NCBI RefSeq assembly: GCF_007830635.1
Contig: NZ_VLLA01000007.1
Location: 248,001-312,000 of the forward strand
Length of the DNA: 64,000 nucleotides
Origin: Bradyrhizobium huanghuaihaiense
Lineage (GTDB): Bacteria > Pseudomonadota > Alphaproteobacteria > Rhizobiales > Xanthobacteraceae
Direction: 5' to 3'
Shown piece by piece: positions 26,642-35,244 of the stretch. The notes under the pieces were generated by a model that was not told where the DNA came from, did no database searches, and worked only from the letters and a program-made list of their open reading frames with translations. Numbering within the stretch: position 1 is the stretch's first letter; the number at the start of each line of letters is the position of its first letter. The position numbers and the translations under genes are program-made.

Positions 26642-28828
26642 TTAGGGCGACGGGGCTGCGGCCGATACGCTTGGCTCCGCGCTCACCTCCTGCGTCGTGA
26701 CGCGCTGCTCGGACTTCGACGCGACCATGCCGCTGCCCTCGAATCGTGCGCGGTAGACCAACACGTTCTCCATCACGCGCTGCACGTAATTGCGCGTCTC
26801 CGACAGCGGGATGCGCTCGACCCAGTCGACCGGATCGACATTGGGATCCCTGGGGTCGCCGCGCGCCTGCACCCATTCCCGCACGCGGCCACGGCCGGCA
26901 TTGTAGCCGGCGAAGGTCATGATCTGGTTGCCGCGATATTCCGACAGCAGCGCACTGAGTTCGGCCGCGCCCATCTGCGTGTTGTAGACGGGATCGGAGA
27001 CCATCCTGTCCCAGTCATAGGTCAGGCCGAAGCGTTTTGCGGTGTCGCGGCCGGCTTCAGGCGTCACCTGCATCAGCCCGACCGCGTTGGCGGGCGACTT
27101 GTCGCGCTGGTCGAACGAGCTCTCGGTGCGTGCCACCGAATAGATCACGCTGGTCTCGATTGGCGGAGCGAGCTGCTTGTGCTCGGGGATGCCGATGGTC
27201 GGGAAGGCGTAATGGTCGAGCGCGAGCCCGCGCGCCAGCGCCGACTTGCCTACCTCCAGCATCACGCGCGCATCGTTGCGCCGGCCGGCAAGCTCGCCGA
27301 GCGCTTCGAGCGCTGCGACGTCGGTGCTCTCCTTGGCGAAATCCTCGGCGTAGTAGAACACCATGTCGCGTTCGCCGATCCCGTACAGCATGTCGGCGGC
27401 GCGCACGCGCTCATCAGTGGGAGGCGTGTCGGCAGAGGCCAGCACGGGCGAGGGCGCACGCAGCTCGATGCGGTCGAGCCCGAGCTTGGCGCGGGCGAGC
27501 TGGCCGTAATAGGCGGTCGAATAGCGCGCGGCGGCCTTGTAGCTCATGCGCGCATCGGCGGTCGCACCCATGGCCTCCGCCGCGCGGCCGCGCCAGTAAT
27601 GTGCGCGCGACAGCGCGATCGGGTTGGCCGAGCCCTCGTCGATCGCTGCGAAATGCACCATCGCCGTCCTGGGATCGTTGAGGTAGCGCAGCGCGATCCA
27701 GCCGCACATGAAGTGATAGTCGACCCGGTAGACCTCCATCGCCGGCACGGCCGCGGTGCGGACCACGTCGTAGGCGGTCCTAGACTTGCCCTGGTCGAGC
27801 AGCTTGCGCGCCAGCAGGCGCCGCTCGCGCCACCAGGCGTCGGTGTCCTGCGCCGCCATCGTCTCGGGCGCGGCGGCGAGGATCACTTCGGCCGCATCGT
27901 CGATGCGGTCCTTCTGCAGATGCCATTGCGCGCGGCACAGCACATAGCCGAGATCGCGGCGCGCCTCGCTCGCGACATCGTCGAGATAGTCCTTGGCCTT
28001 GTCGGCCTTGCCCGTGACCGCGGCACAGGCCTTGACGATCGCGAGCGCATCCTCGCCGAGCCGTTTGGCCGCGCGCCTTGCGCCGGCGTAGTCCTTGGCG
28101 CCGAGGCGCTTGTCCATGCGCGCGCGATGATCGTCGCGGTTCAGCAGATCGCGGAACGCCTCGTAGGAATCCTCCTCGCTGCGCTCGGACAATTCGTCCG
28201 TGCGCCAGGCCTCGCGGACCAGCCGCGCGGCCCTGTCGGTCTCGCCTTCAGCAAGCAGCACGCGGGCGAGTGCGAACTTGCCCTTGGCGCTGGTCGGGCG
28301 ATCCATCGTGAATTTGTGAACGGTGGCGGCGTCGGCCTTCTCCTGCCACAGCCGGGCCTCGGCGCGGCGGCGGAGCAGGGCGCTGCTCGGCCAGTCCGGG
28401 TTGATGGCGAGGAAGCCGGCATAGCGTTTGAAATTCGCGGTGCTCTCGGAATGGCGCAGCATGAACCAGTCGGCTAGCTTCTGCCCGGCGGGGTCGGCGA
28501 TGCGGTCGCGCGCCGCGCTCGCGTCGTCGGACTTGCCCTTGCGCGCGAGATCGATCGCGTCCTTCAGTGCGGCGAGATCGCCGGTGAGCGGCGGGGCGGC
28601 CGGCCTGTCCGCGGGCGCGTCGTCCTGCTTCTTCGACTTGCGTTTGGCCTCGGCATGCTTGCCGTGACGGGATTTCGCCGCGGCATGGCGCTGCTTGCCG
28701 GCTTTCGCCTCATGCGTCTTTTTCGACGCAGACGATTTGTGACTGCTCTTCGCCGCCAGCTCCGACGGAAGGAGGGCCAAAGCGGCCACGGCAACGACAC
28801 ACGCGAGCGAGCGTAGGCACTGGTTCAT
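26642..28828 (-). CDS. Soluble lytic murein transglycosylase (Slt70-like)
   Basis: 728 residues from the ATG at 28828; upstream in-frame codons give no signal peptide. Signal MNQCLRSLACVVAVAALALL, then a long Lys/His/Ala-rich segment (about 25-65) that may bind the cell wall, then the superhelical alpha domain (YAGFLAINPDWPSSALLRRR and following repeats). The C-terminal SLT domain (about 560-690) contains the catalytic glutamate in VARTESSFDQRDKSPANAVG, followed by GLMQVTPEAG and FAGYNAGRGRVREW. It cleaves peptidoglycan glycan strands to 1,6-anhydro products in the periplasm. It is divergent from the adenylate cyclase gene. Confidence 0.93.
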   Translation of the reverse strand: MNQCLRSLACVVAVAALALLPSELAAKSSHKSSASKKTHEAKAGKQRHAAAKSRHGKHAEAKRKSKKQDDAPADRPAAPPLTGDLAALKDAIDLARKGKSDDASAARDRIADPAGQKLADWFMLRHSESTANFKRYAGFLAINPDWPSSALLRRRAEARLWQEKADAATVHKFTMDRPTSAKGKFALARVLLAEGETDRAARLVREAWRTDELSERSEEDSYEAFRDLLNRDDHRARMDKRLGAKDYAGARRAAKRLGEDALAIVKACAAVTGKADKAKDYLDDVASEARRDLGYVLCRAQWHLQKDRIDDAAEVILAAAPETMAAQDTDAWWRERRLLARKLLDQGKSRTAYDVVRTAAVPAMEVYRVDYHFMCGWIALRYLNDPRTAMVHFAAIDEGSANPIALSRAHYWRGRAAEAMGATADARMSYKAAARYSTAYYGQLARAKLGLDRIELRAPSPVLASADTPPTDERVRAADMLYGIGERDMVFYYAEDFAKESTDVAALEALGELAGRRNDARVMLEVGKSALARGLALDHYAFPTIGIPEHKQLAPPIETSVIYSVARTESSFDQRDKSPANAVGLMQVTPEAGRDTAKRFGLTYDWDRMVSDPVYNTQMGAAELSALLSEYRGNQIMTFAGYNAGRGRVREWVQARGDPRDPNVDPVDWVERIPLSETRNYVQRVMENVLVYRARFEGSGMVASKSEQRVTTQEVSAEPSVSAAAPSP

Positions 28829-29148
28829 TGGATGGTCCCCCTGCGAAACCACTACAAACCAAGGTCCGCGATCGTATGCGGCTCGAGAATCAAAGACACC
28901 GAAAACGATGCCACGGCATCGTTTCGCATGTCTCACGCTGTCGCAACAATGCGGCAAAATACGGATGATGCAAGGGAACTTCCGCAAAGGAGAAAAGGGC
29001 AGGCGCTTTAACCTTTGTTAACGGTTTGGGCTCGCGCGACGGTTGTGGGCGTCTGGAGCGTCGCAGCGGCCAGATTGCGCGTGTTCCCGCCGCCAAATCC
29101 GGTGTATTCAGTTCCCTAACCCGTCTTTGCAGCCTTTGCCCCGCACCT
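28829..29148. other. Divergent intergenic region with a 22-base palindrome
   Basis: 320 bases between the transglycosylase and the cyclase. It contains AAACGATGCC (28903-28912) and GGCATCGTTT (28915-28924), and further on TTAA-N6-TTAA at 29008-29021. No gene seen. Confidence 0.6.
28903..28924. promoter_or_regulatory. 22-base near-continuous palindrome, operator candidate
   Basis: Ten-base perfect arms with only AC between them (AAACGATGCC AC GGCATCGTTT). The two-base centre argues against a terminator hairpin and for a dimeric protein site; 75 bases from the slt start and 225 from the cyclase start. Confidence 0.4.
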
Positions 29149-30885
29149 ATGCCGATTTTCAACCAGTCGATCCGGCGCAAGATCGTCGGCATCGCCCTCG
29201 GACTCATCGTCCTGATGCTGGTCACCTCGATCCTGTCGATGGTGATGTCGAGCCAGGTCGGCGTCCTCCTTGACGAGCTGACCAATCGCTACATCCCGGC
29301 CTATGGCGATCTGGCGCGCGCCAACATCCGTTCGCTGGAGCGATCGGTGGCGCTGCGGCGCATGGTCATGATGAAGATGCAGGAAGCCCCGGACGAGGAG
29401 GCGTACGCTGCTCGGCTGAAAGAGTTCGAGGAGGCTGACCGCAAGATCGAGGCGGAGACCTCGGACGCGCGCGGCCACATCAACGCGATCATCGACGACA
29501 CCAGGACGCCCTCGGACAATGCTGCGCTGGCGCGGATCGACACCCGCATCGAGACCGCCGTCACCGAGCTGCGCCAGGGCATGAACGAGGCGCACGCCAA
29601 GCTCCTCAAGCAGATCGATGCCAAGCAGATGCCCGAGGCGCGCGGCACGCTGGAGCATCTCGACGCGCTGCGCGACCAGTTCAACCAGAGGATCGACGGC
29701 ATTCGTGCCGACATGCTCAAGCAGGTCTATGCCTCGACGTCGACCGTGGTCAGCCACCAGCGGAAGGCGATCATCATCTCCGGCATCGTCACCATCCTCG
29801 CGGCGGTGGTCGGATTTGCCTTCGCGCTCCTCGTCTCCAGCGGCATCACGCGACCGGTGCGGCTGTTGCTCGCCGGCACCCGCGAGGTCGAGGCCGGTCG
29901 CTTCGACAAGCCCATCACCGTCTCCACCCAAGACGAGATCGGCGAACTCGCCGCCGCCTTCAACCGCATGATCGAGCAGCTCCGGCACAATGAGCGCATC
30001 CGCGAGACCTTCGGCCGCTACATCGATCCCAAGGTAGTGCAGGGCCTGATCGACCGGCCGGAGGTCGCCATCGACGGCCAGCGCCGGGTGATGACCATCA
30101 TGTTCTGCGACATGAGCGGCTTCACCTCGATGAGCGAGGGCATGACCCCGCGCGGCCTCGTCAAGGTGATGAATCACTATTTCACGGTCATGTCCGCTCC
30201 CGTGAGGAGCCATCGTGGCGTGATCGACAAATATATCGGCGACGCCATCATGGCCTATTGGGGCCCGCCCTTCATCGAGGAGGACGAGCCGGCGCTGTTC
30301 GCCTGCTACGCCGCCATCGAGATGGCAGACCAGGTGCCCGCGCTGCAGAAGCAATTGCCGGACCTGCTCGGCATCCGCGCCATGCCCGGTCCCTGCGACC
30401 TGCGCATCGGCATCGCCACCGGCGAGGTCCTGACCGGCAGCATCGGCTCCGAGCTGATGATGAGCTTTACCGTGATGGGCGACGCCGTGAACCTCGCCTC
30501 GCGGCTCGAGATGGTCAACAAGGTCTACGGAACCCGAATCCTGATTTCGCAGGCGACCGCGGATGCGATCGGATCGAACCTCGAGCTGCGCGAGATCGAT
30601 CGCCTCGCAGTGGCCGGCCAGAGCGTACCGCAGGCCATTTTTGAGGTGATGAGCAAGGCGCACGGACTCAGCGTCCCCCAGGAGAGCCTGCGCACGCGCT
30701 ACAGCGAAGGCCTTGCCGCCTATCGCGCGCAACGTTTCGACGATGCGCGCGCCGCGTTCAATGCGGCGCTCGAAGCCGTCCCGGGCGACGGTCCTTCGCG
30801 CACGCTGCTCGCCCGCATCGCGCAGTTCGAGTCCGATCCGCCGGGCGAGGAATGGGACGGCGCATGGCGGTTGGAGCAGAAATAG
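29149..30885 (+). CDS. Membrane-bound class III adenylate/guanylate cyclase with HAMP domain
   Basis: 578 residues from the ATG at 29149. Membrane segments at about 11-35 (IVGIALGLIVLMLVTSILSM) and 205-226 (IIISGIVTILAAVVGFAFAL) enclose a helical periplasmic sensor domain of about 165 residues. A HAMP linker follows (RPVRLLLAGTREVEAGRFDK). The cyclase domain (about 310-480) has the metal-binding aspartates in FCDMSGFTSM and DKYIGDAIMAYWGPP, and GEVLTGSIGSELMMSFTVMG with GDAVNLASRLE. The last 80 residues look TPR-like (YSEGLAAYRAQRFDDARAAF). Makes cAMP or cGMP; the ligand of the sensor is unknown. Confidence 0.92.
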   Translation: MPIFNQSIRRKIVGIALGLIVLMLVTSILSMVMSSQVGVLLDELTNRYIPAYGDLARANIRSLERSVALRRMVMMKMQEAPDEEAYAARLKEFEEADRKIEAETSDARGHINAIIDDTRTPSDNAALARIDTRIETAVTELRQGMNEAHAKLLKQIDAKQMPEARGTLEHLDALRDQFNQRIDGIRADMLKQVYASTSTVVSHQRKAIIISGIVTILAAVVGFAFALLVSSGITRPVRLLLAGTREVEAGRFDKPITVSTQDEIGELAAAFNRMIEQLRHNERIRETFGRYIDPKVVQGLIDRPEVAIDGQRRVMTIMFCDMSGFTSMSEGMTPRGLVKVMNHYFTVMSAPVRSHRGVIDKYIGDAIMAYWGPPFIEEDEPALFACYAAIEMADQVPALQKQLPDLLGIRAMPGPCDLRIGIATGEVLTGSIGSELMMSFTVMGDAVNLASRLEMVNKVYGTRILISQATADAIGSNLELREIDRLAVAGQSVPQAIFEVMSKAHGLSVPQESLRTRYSEGLAAYRAQRFDDARAAFNAALEAVPGDGPSRTLLARIAQFESDPPGEEWDGAWRLEQK

Positions 30886-31011
30886 GTAGCGGCGTCCTCT
30901 TCTCGCTACATGCGGCAGCGAAAATTGATGCTACCCCATAACGATGTTCGCCGTGACCTATTTCCCGGGCTTAGGTTCATTGTCCCTTAGGCGTTTGATG
31001 GGGACACGCCG

Positions 31012-31188
31012 ATGACAGAACTTGAGGACAGGCTGGAACGGTTCGAGACGCTCACGGCCGAATGCGAGCTGATCGCCAAGCTCGCCACCGACAGCACCAA
31101 GCGCGCATTCTATCTGAAACTGTCAGAACAGTACCGCCAACTCGCGGTGGACATGCGGCAGGCGATCGCGACCAAAACTGCGGCCTGA
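31012..31188 (+). CDS. Small helical hypothetical protein
   Basis: 58 residues, ATG at 31012 with GGGGA eight bases upstream. Sequence MTELEDRLERFETLTAECE..., heptad-like with leucines at regular spacing and LSEQYRQLAVDMRQAI at the end. I recall small proteins of this kind as common in bradyrhizobia; function unknown. Confidence 0.6.
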   Translation: MTELEDRLERFETLTAECELIAKLATDSTKRAFYLKLSEQYRQLAVDMRQAIATKTAA

Positions 31189-31339
31189 TGCCGGCTGCAA
31201 TCCGTTTTTAATCTTTCGCGCGCATCCTCCGGGAATGCGAGCGTCGGGCTTCCACGGTTGCTCCAGTGGGAATGCCGGGGTCCGTTGCGGTGCGACGTGC
31301 CCCGCCGACATCGCTTTGCCGCTTCTACAGGGCAATCCC

Positions 31340-31552
31340 GTGCGCCTTCTTGCAGTCCTTGGTCTCGCGCTCGCAATGGCAGCCTGCAACCAGGAGCAGG
31401 ACATTACCGGGTCGACGTCGACCTGCCCGATGCGCAACTACAGCTCGTACAATGCGCGCGACATGAACCAGTGCGTCGCCGCTTGCAAGGCGTGCGACCA
31501 CGGCACCACGGTCACCTGCACCACCTCCTGCACCCTCAAGGGCGCGCACTGA
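31340..31552 (+). CDS. Small cysteine-rich lipoprotein
   Basis: 70 residues from GTG at 31340. Start VRLLAVLGLALAMAAC is a lipoprotein signal with lipobox AMAAC, acylated at Cys16. The mature part NQEQDITGSTSTCPMRNYSS is followed by six more cysteines (CVAACKACDHG, TCTTSCTLKG), probably disulfide bonded. Function not known. The GTG is chosen because it gives a canonical signal; the frame is open further upstream. Confidence 0.6.
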   Translation: MRLLAVLGLALAMAACNQEQDITGSTSTCPMRNYSSYNARDMNQCVAACKACDHGTTVTCTTSCTLKGAH

Positions 31553-31691
31553 GCCGTTCGAAGCCGGAGGCCGGCATCGGGAACAGCGAGTCCATTGGCT
31601 TCGCTGGGGCGAGGCTGACGGTGCCAAGGCACCGGAACGATTCACATGGGTTAATCATTGAAGGGGCAGGCAGGACGCGGAGTCCGATGGA

Positions 31692-31949
31692 ATGGGTATG
31701 CTCGATCCCGGGCGGTTTCTGGTGTCGTGCTCGCAATGCGAGGCCTGGCCGATGGCCGCCAATGTGAAGCGTTCGAGCTGGTCGGCGTCCCCGCATGAGG
31801 TTCGCTTCGTGTGCCCGCGCTGCCGCCGCGAGGAGACCGCGATCGTCTCCGCCTCGGGCGAGTTGACGCCGATCCGGCGCGTCGACGTCCCGCCGCGCGA
31901 CGTTGCTGTGGCCTGGGCTCTGGCGCAGCGTCCGAGAGGCCGGACGTAG
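31692..31949 (+). CDS. Hypothetical protein with two CxxC motifs
   Basis: 85 residues (an ATG at 31698 is an alternative start). CSQCEAW and FVCPRCRREET are two knuckles of a zinc ribbon; the rest is SASGELTPIRRVDVPPRDVA. No family recognised. Start and reality are moderately supported by codon use. Confidence 0.5.
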   Translation: MGMLDPGRFLVSCSQCEAWPMAANVKRSSWSASPHEVRFVCPRCRREETAIVSASGELTPIRRVDVPPRDVAVAWALAQRPRGRT

Positions 31950-32039
31950 CGGCCGGCACATCGCTCGCTTCTGTTTTGGAACCCGGCCGGTCACCGAAGC
32001 GTTTCCGCCTCCGATATCAACGCGACTGAGGCCGTGCGA

Positions 32040-32261
32040 ATGATCAGCGAGCATTTCGACACCCGCACCCGCATCAACATGAAGCTGGCACTGGACCGGG
32101 TCTGCCGCAATCGCCCCGACGGCGAGGACCATGGCTTCCGCAGATCGGTCGCCGAAAACATCATCCGCTCTGCGCTGGCAGGGCGGACCGGCATCGGCCA
32201 GCTCGTCGACGCCGGCGAGCGGGCGATGATCAGGACGCCTGCGGAGAAAGAGCCGGCGTAG
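32040..32261 (+). CDS. Hypothetical protein
   Basis: 73 residues from ATG at 32040 (GTG at 32034 possible). MISEHFDTRTRINMKLALDR and FRRSVAENIIRSALAGRTGI suggest a compact helical protein. I recall similar short proteins in Bradyrhizobium, with no known role. Confidence 0.55.
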   Translation: MISEHFDTRTRINMKLALDRVCRNRPDGEDHGFRRSVAENIIRSALAGRTGIGQLVDAGERAMIRTPAEKEPA

Positions 32262-32340
32262 CCCGGTCGGTCCGCTTCTCGCGTGCATGTCATGTCGACC
32301 CCCTCGGCGCATGTGCTAGGATCGCCAACGGAGATCCATG

Positions 32341-32922
32341 ATGCCTGCCGAGATGCTTTCGCCCGACGTTGATCGTTTCCGCCTTCACCCGGTCGCGCCG
32401 CGCCTTGCGCCGATGTTCTGCCTTGCGCTGCTGACCGCGTCATGCGCGCTGGCAAGCTTCGCGCTCGCCTGCGCAACACCGTTTGCCGCGTTGGCCGTCG
32501 TGGCGGCCGCGATGTTGCCGCTGCGGCCGGCGCTGCTCGTCGTCACCGGCGCATGGCTGGTGAACCAGAGCATCGGCTTCGGGATGCTGCACTATCCGGT
32601 CGATGGCAGCACTCTCGCCTGGGGATTTGTGATCGGTGTCGCTGCGCTGGTTGCGACCGCGGCATCGTTCGCCGTGCTCCGCGCGCTGCCGCAGGGGCGC
32701 ACGCCGCTGATGCTGGCGAGCACGCTCGCTGTCGCCTACGCGACCTATGAGCTCGTGCTGTTCGCCGCAACGCCGGTTTTAGGTGGAGAGGGCGCCTTCA
32801 CAGCCGCCACCGTGACGCGGCTTGGGCTCCTCAGCGCAGTCTGGCTCGCCGGCCTCGTCGCCGTCTGCGAGATCGTCCGCTTGGTCGCTCCGTTCGGGCG
32901 CAAGGGAGCGATGTCGGCCTGA
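32341..32922 (+). CDS. Integral membrane hypothetical protein
   Basis: 193 residues from the ATG at 32341, with GGAG seven bases upstream (the ATG at 32338 is closer than ideal). Five or six hydrophobic segments: MFCLALLTASCALASFALAC, AALAVVAAAMLPLRP, LAWGFVIGVAALVATAASFA, LMLASTLAVAYATYELVLFA and LLSAVWLAGLVAVCEIVRLV. No known family or riboswitch upstream. A dispersed repeat follows the stop. Confidence 0.6.
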   Translation: MPAEMLSPDVDRFRLHPVAPRLAPMFCLALLTASCALASFALACATPFAALAVVAAAMLPLRPALLVVTGAWLVNQSIGFGMLHYPVDGSTLAWGFVIGVAALVATAASFAVLRALPQGRTPLMLASTLAVAYATYELVLFAATPVLGGEGAFTAATVTRLGLLSAVWLAGLVAVCEIVRLVAPFGRKGAMSA

Positions 32923-32933
32923 GCGACCCACTC

Positions 32934-33021
32934 GTAGCCCGGATGGAGCGAAGCGAAATCCGGGAAAGCTGCCTCGCCGAACGAGCGGTCCCGGATTTCG
33001 CTTTCGCTCCATCCGGGCTAC
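32934..33021. repeat. Dispersed palindromic repeat (second copy of the GTAGCCCGGATGGAGC family)
   Basis: Arms GTAGCCCGGATGGAGCGAAG... (32934-32965) and the complement ending at 33021. The arm sequence differs from the 6565 copy (CGAAGCGAAAT in place of CGCAGCGTAAT), with matching changes in the other arm. Confidence 0.88.
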
Positions 33022-33519
33022 GGCACTGGGCTGTGTCCCGGCTGTCAACCGTCATCGTAAGTATATTCCGCTTTACCGAATTCTGATTTGTCGTATGTGT
33101 CGCCCATCCCGGCTCATCGGGAGGGCGATCATGTGGTCGTCAGGATGACGGGGTTGGCAATGCGGGCCGCCGACTCAGTTGAGGCGTGTTCGGTTCTTGA
33201 CGTCTTGTCGGGGTGAGACGACCACGACATAAAATCTCAAATTGTGGATTGTCATCTTCGCGACGGTACCCAAGTAGCTATCTCCGTGTCTTCCCGGTAA
33301 CGATTGTGCTGTCTACGCCACACCCATTCCGGATTAAACCGTCATCGCCGGCCGTTCGCATCACCGCCGCTTTTTGGCCACACCCGAACATGAATAAAAT
33401 CGCTCTAAGTTTTTCAGCGGGAGCGGCGGTCCGCGAAGGCGACGGGAAATCCCAAGGTCGATTCAAATCTTGGCTCTGATTTTTCGGGTCTGAAAGGGTT
33501 GACCGGGGAAACTGGTTGT
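33022..33519. other. Intergenic region of lower GC before ilvD
   Basis: About 500 bases with no convincing gene. Lower GC than the surroundings at 33055-33090 and 33355-33420. A short frame at 33213-33479 has no ribosome site and no recognisable protein. Possibly a decayed repeat; the ilvD promoter must lie within it. Confidence 0.5.
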
Positions 33520-35244
33520 ATGGACGCGAAGTCTAACATCAAGCAGAGGCTGCCGAGCCGTCACGTGACGGAAGGTCCTGCGCGCGCGCCGCACCGGTCC
33601 TACTTCTACGCCATGGGTCTGACCACCGAGCAGATCCACCAGCCTTTCGTCGGCGTCGCCTCGTGCTGGAATGAGGCCGCCCCCTGCAACATCGCTTTGA
33701 TGCGCCAGGCGCAGGCGGTGAAGAAGGGCGTCGCGTCCGGCGGCGGCACACCGCGCGAGTTCTGCACCATCACCGTCACCGACGGCATTGCCATGGGTCA
33801 TGACGGCATGCGCTCGTCGCTGCCGTCGCGCGAATGCATCGCCGATTCCGTCGAGCTGACCGTGCGCGGTCACGCCTACGACGCGCTCGTCGGCCTTGCC
33901 GGCTGCGACAAGTCGCTGCCCGGCATGATGATGGCGATGGTCCGCCTCAACGTGCCCTCGATCTTCATTTACGGCGGCTCGATTCTGCCCGGCAATTTCC
34001 GGGGACAGCAGGTCACCGTGCAGGACATGTTCGAGGCCGTCGGCAAGCACTCGGTCGGTGCCATGTCGGACGAGGACCTCGACGAGATCGAGCGCGTGGC
34101 GTGCCCCTCGGCGGGCGCCTGTGGCGCGCAGTTCACCGCCAACACGATGGCAACGGTTTCGGAAGCGATCGGCCTTGCGCTGCCTTACTCTGCCGGTGCC
34201 CCGGCGCCCTATGAGATCCGCGACGCCTTCTGCATGACTGCGGGCGAGAAGATCATGGACCTGATCGCCGAGAACATCCGGCCGCGCGACATCGTCACCC
34301 GCAAGGCGCTGGAGAATGCCGCCGCCGTCGTCGCAGCCTCCGGCGGCTCGACCAATGCTGCGCTGCACCTGCCGGCGATCGCCCATGAGGCGGGCATTAA
34401 GTTTGACTTATTCGACGTCGCCGAAATCTTCAAAAAGACACCTTATGTCGCGGATTTGAAGCCGGGCGGCCGTTATGTCGCCAAAGACATGTTTGAAGTA
34501 GGTGGCATACCGCTTCTGATGAAGACGCTGCTCGACAACGGATTTCTCCACGGCGACTGCATTACGGTCACCGGTCGAACGATCGCCGAAAACCTCAAAA
34601 GCGTGAAATGGAATCCGCACCAGGACGTGGTGCACCCGGCAGACAAACCCATCACCGTCACGGGGGGTGTGGTCGGTCTGAAGGGCAATTTGGCGCCAGA
34701 AGGTGCGATCGTGAAAGTCGCGGGAATGTCCAACCTCAAGTTTACCGGTCCAGCCAGGTGCTTTGACCGCGAGGAGGACGCGTTCGAGGCTGTTCAGAGC
34801 CGCACCTACAAGGAAGGCGAAGTCATCGTCATCCGCTACGAGGGCCCCAAGGGCGGCCCCGGCATGCGGGAAATGCTCCAGACCACCGCGGCGCTGACCG
34901 GGCAGGGTATGGGCGGCAAGATCGCGCTCATCACCGATGGCCGCTTCTCCGGCGCCACCCGCGGCTTCTGCATCGGCCATGTCGGGCCTGAGGCCGCCAT
35001 CGGCGGTCCGATCGCGCTGCTCGAGGACGGCGACATCATCGAGATCGACGCGGACGCCGGTACCCTTAACGTAAAATTGAGCGACCAGGAGCTCACCCAG
35101 CGCAAAACCAAATGGAGCGCTCGCGCGACTAACCACACGTCGGGTGCGCTCTGGAAATATGCTCAGCAGGTTGGACCAGCGGTCGGGGGGGCTGTGACCC
35201 ATCCGGGCGGCGCGCACGAGAAACAGTGCTATGCGGACATCTAG
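33520..35244 (+). CDS. ilvD: Dihydroxy-acid dehydratase
   Basis: 574 residues from the ATG at 33520, GGGGAA nine bases upstream. Dehydrates dihydroxyisovalerate and dihydroxymethylvalerate in valine, isoleucine and pantothenate synthesis; uses an iron-sulfur cluster. Cysteines that hold the cluster are in VASCWNEAAPCN, LAGCDKSLPGM and CPSAGACGAQFTANTM. The signature DGRFSGATRGFCIGHV is in the C-terminal part. From about 34393 to 34760 the codons use more A and T (for example ATTAAGTTTGACTTA) than the rest. The gene overlaps the next one by 14 bases. Confidence 0.97.
   Translation: MDAKSNIKQRLPSRHVTEGPARAPHRSYFYAMGLTTEQIHQPFVGVASCWNEAAPCNIALMRQAQAVKKGVASGGGTPREFCTITVTDGIAMGHDGMRSSLPSRECIADSVELTVRGHAYDALVGLAGCDKSLPGMMMAMVRLNVPSIFIYGGSILPGNFRGQQVTVQDMFEAVGKHSVGAMSDEDLDEIERVACPSAGACGAQFTANTMATVSEAIGLALPYSAGAPAPYEIRDAFCMTAGEKIMDLIAENIRPRDIVTRKALENAAAVVAASGGSTNAALHLPAIAHEAGIKFDLFDVAEIFKKTPYVADLKPGGRYVAKDMFEVGGIPLLMKTLLDNGFLHGDCITVTGRTIAENLKSVKWNPHQDVVHPADKPITVTGGVVGLKGNLAPEGAIVKVAGMSNLKFTGPARCFDREEDAFEAVQSRTYKEGEVIVIRYEGPKGGPGMREMLQTTAALTGQGMGGKIALITDGRFSGATRGFCIGHVGPEAAIGGPIALLEDGDIIEIDADAGTLNVKLSDQELTQRKTKWSARATNHTSGALWKYAQQVGPAVGGAVTHPGGAHEKQCYADI

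Noticed and set aside
29008..29021. CtrA sites (TTAA-N6-TTAA at 29008-29021 and 36997-37010)
   Set aside because: The spacer is six bases, not the seven of the CtrA consensus, so these were not listed as sites.
32262..32340. Cobalamin or other riboswitch before the membrane protein at 32341
   Set aside because: Only 79 bases are available, and no riboswitch core motif was seen.
33213..33479. 88-codon frame before ilvD
   Set aside because: No ribosome site, no recognisable domain, and it covers the region needed for the ilvD promoter.
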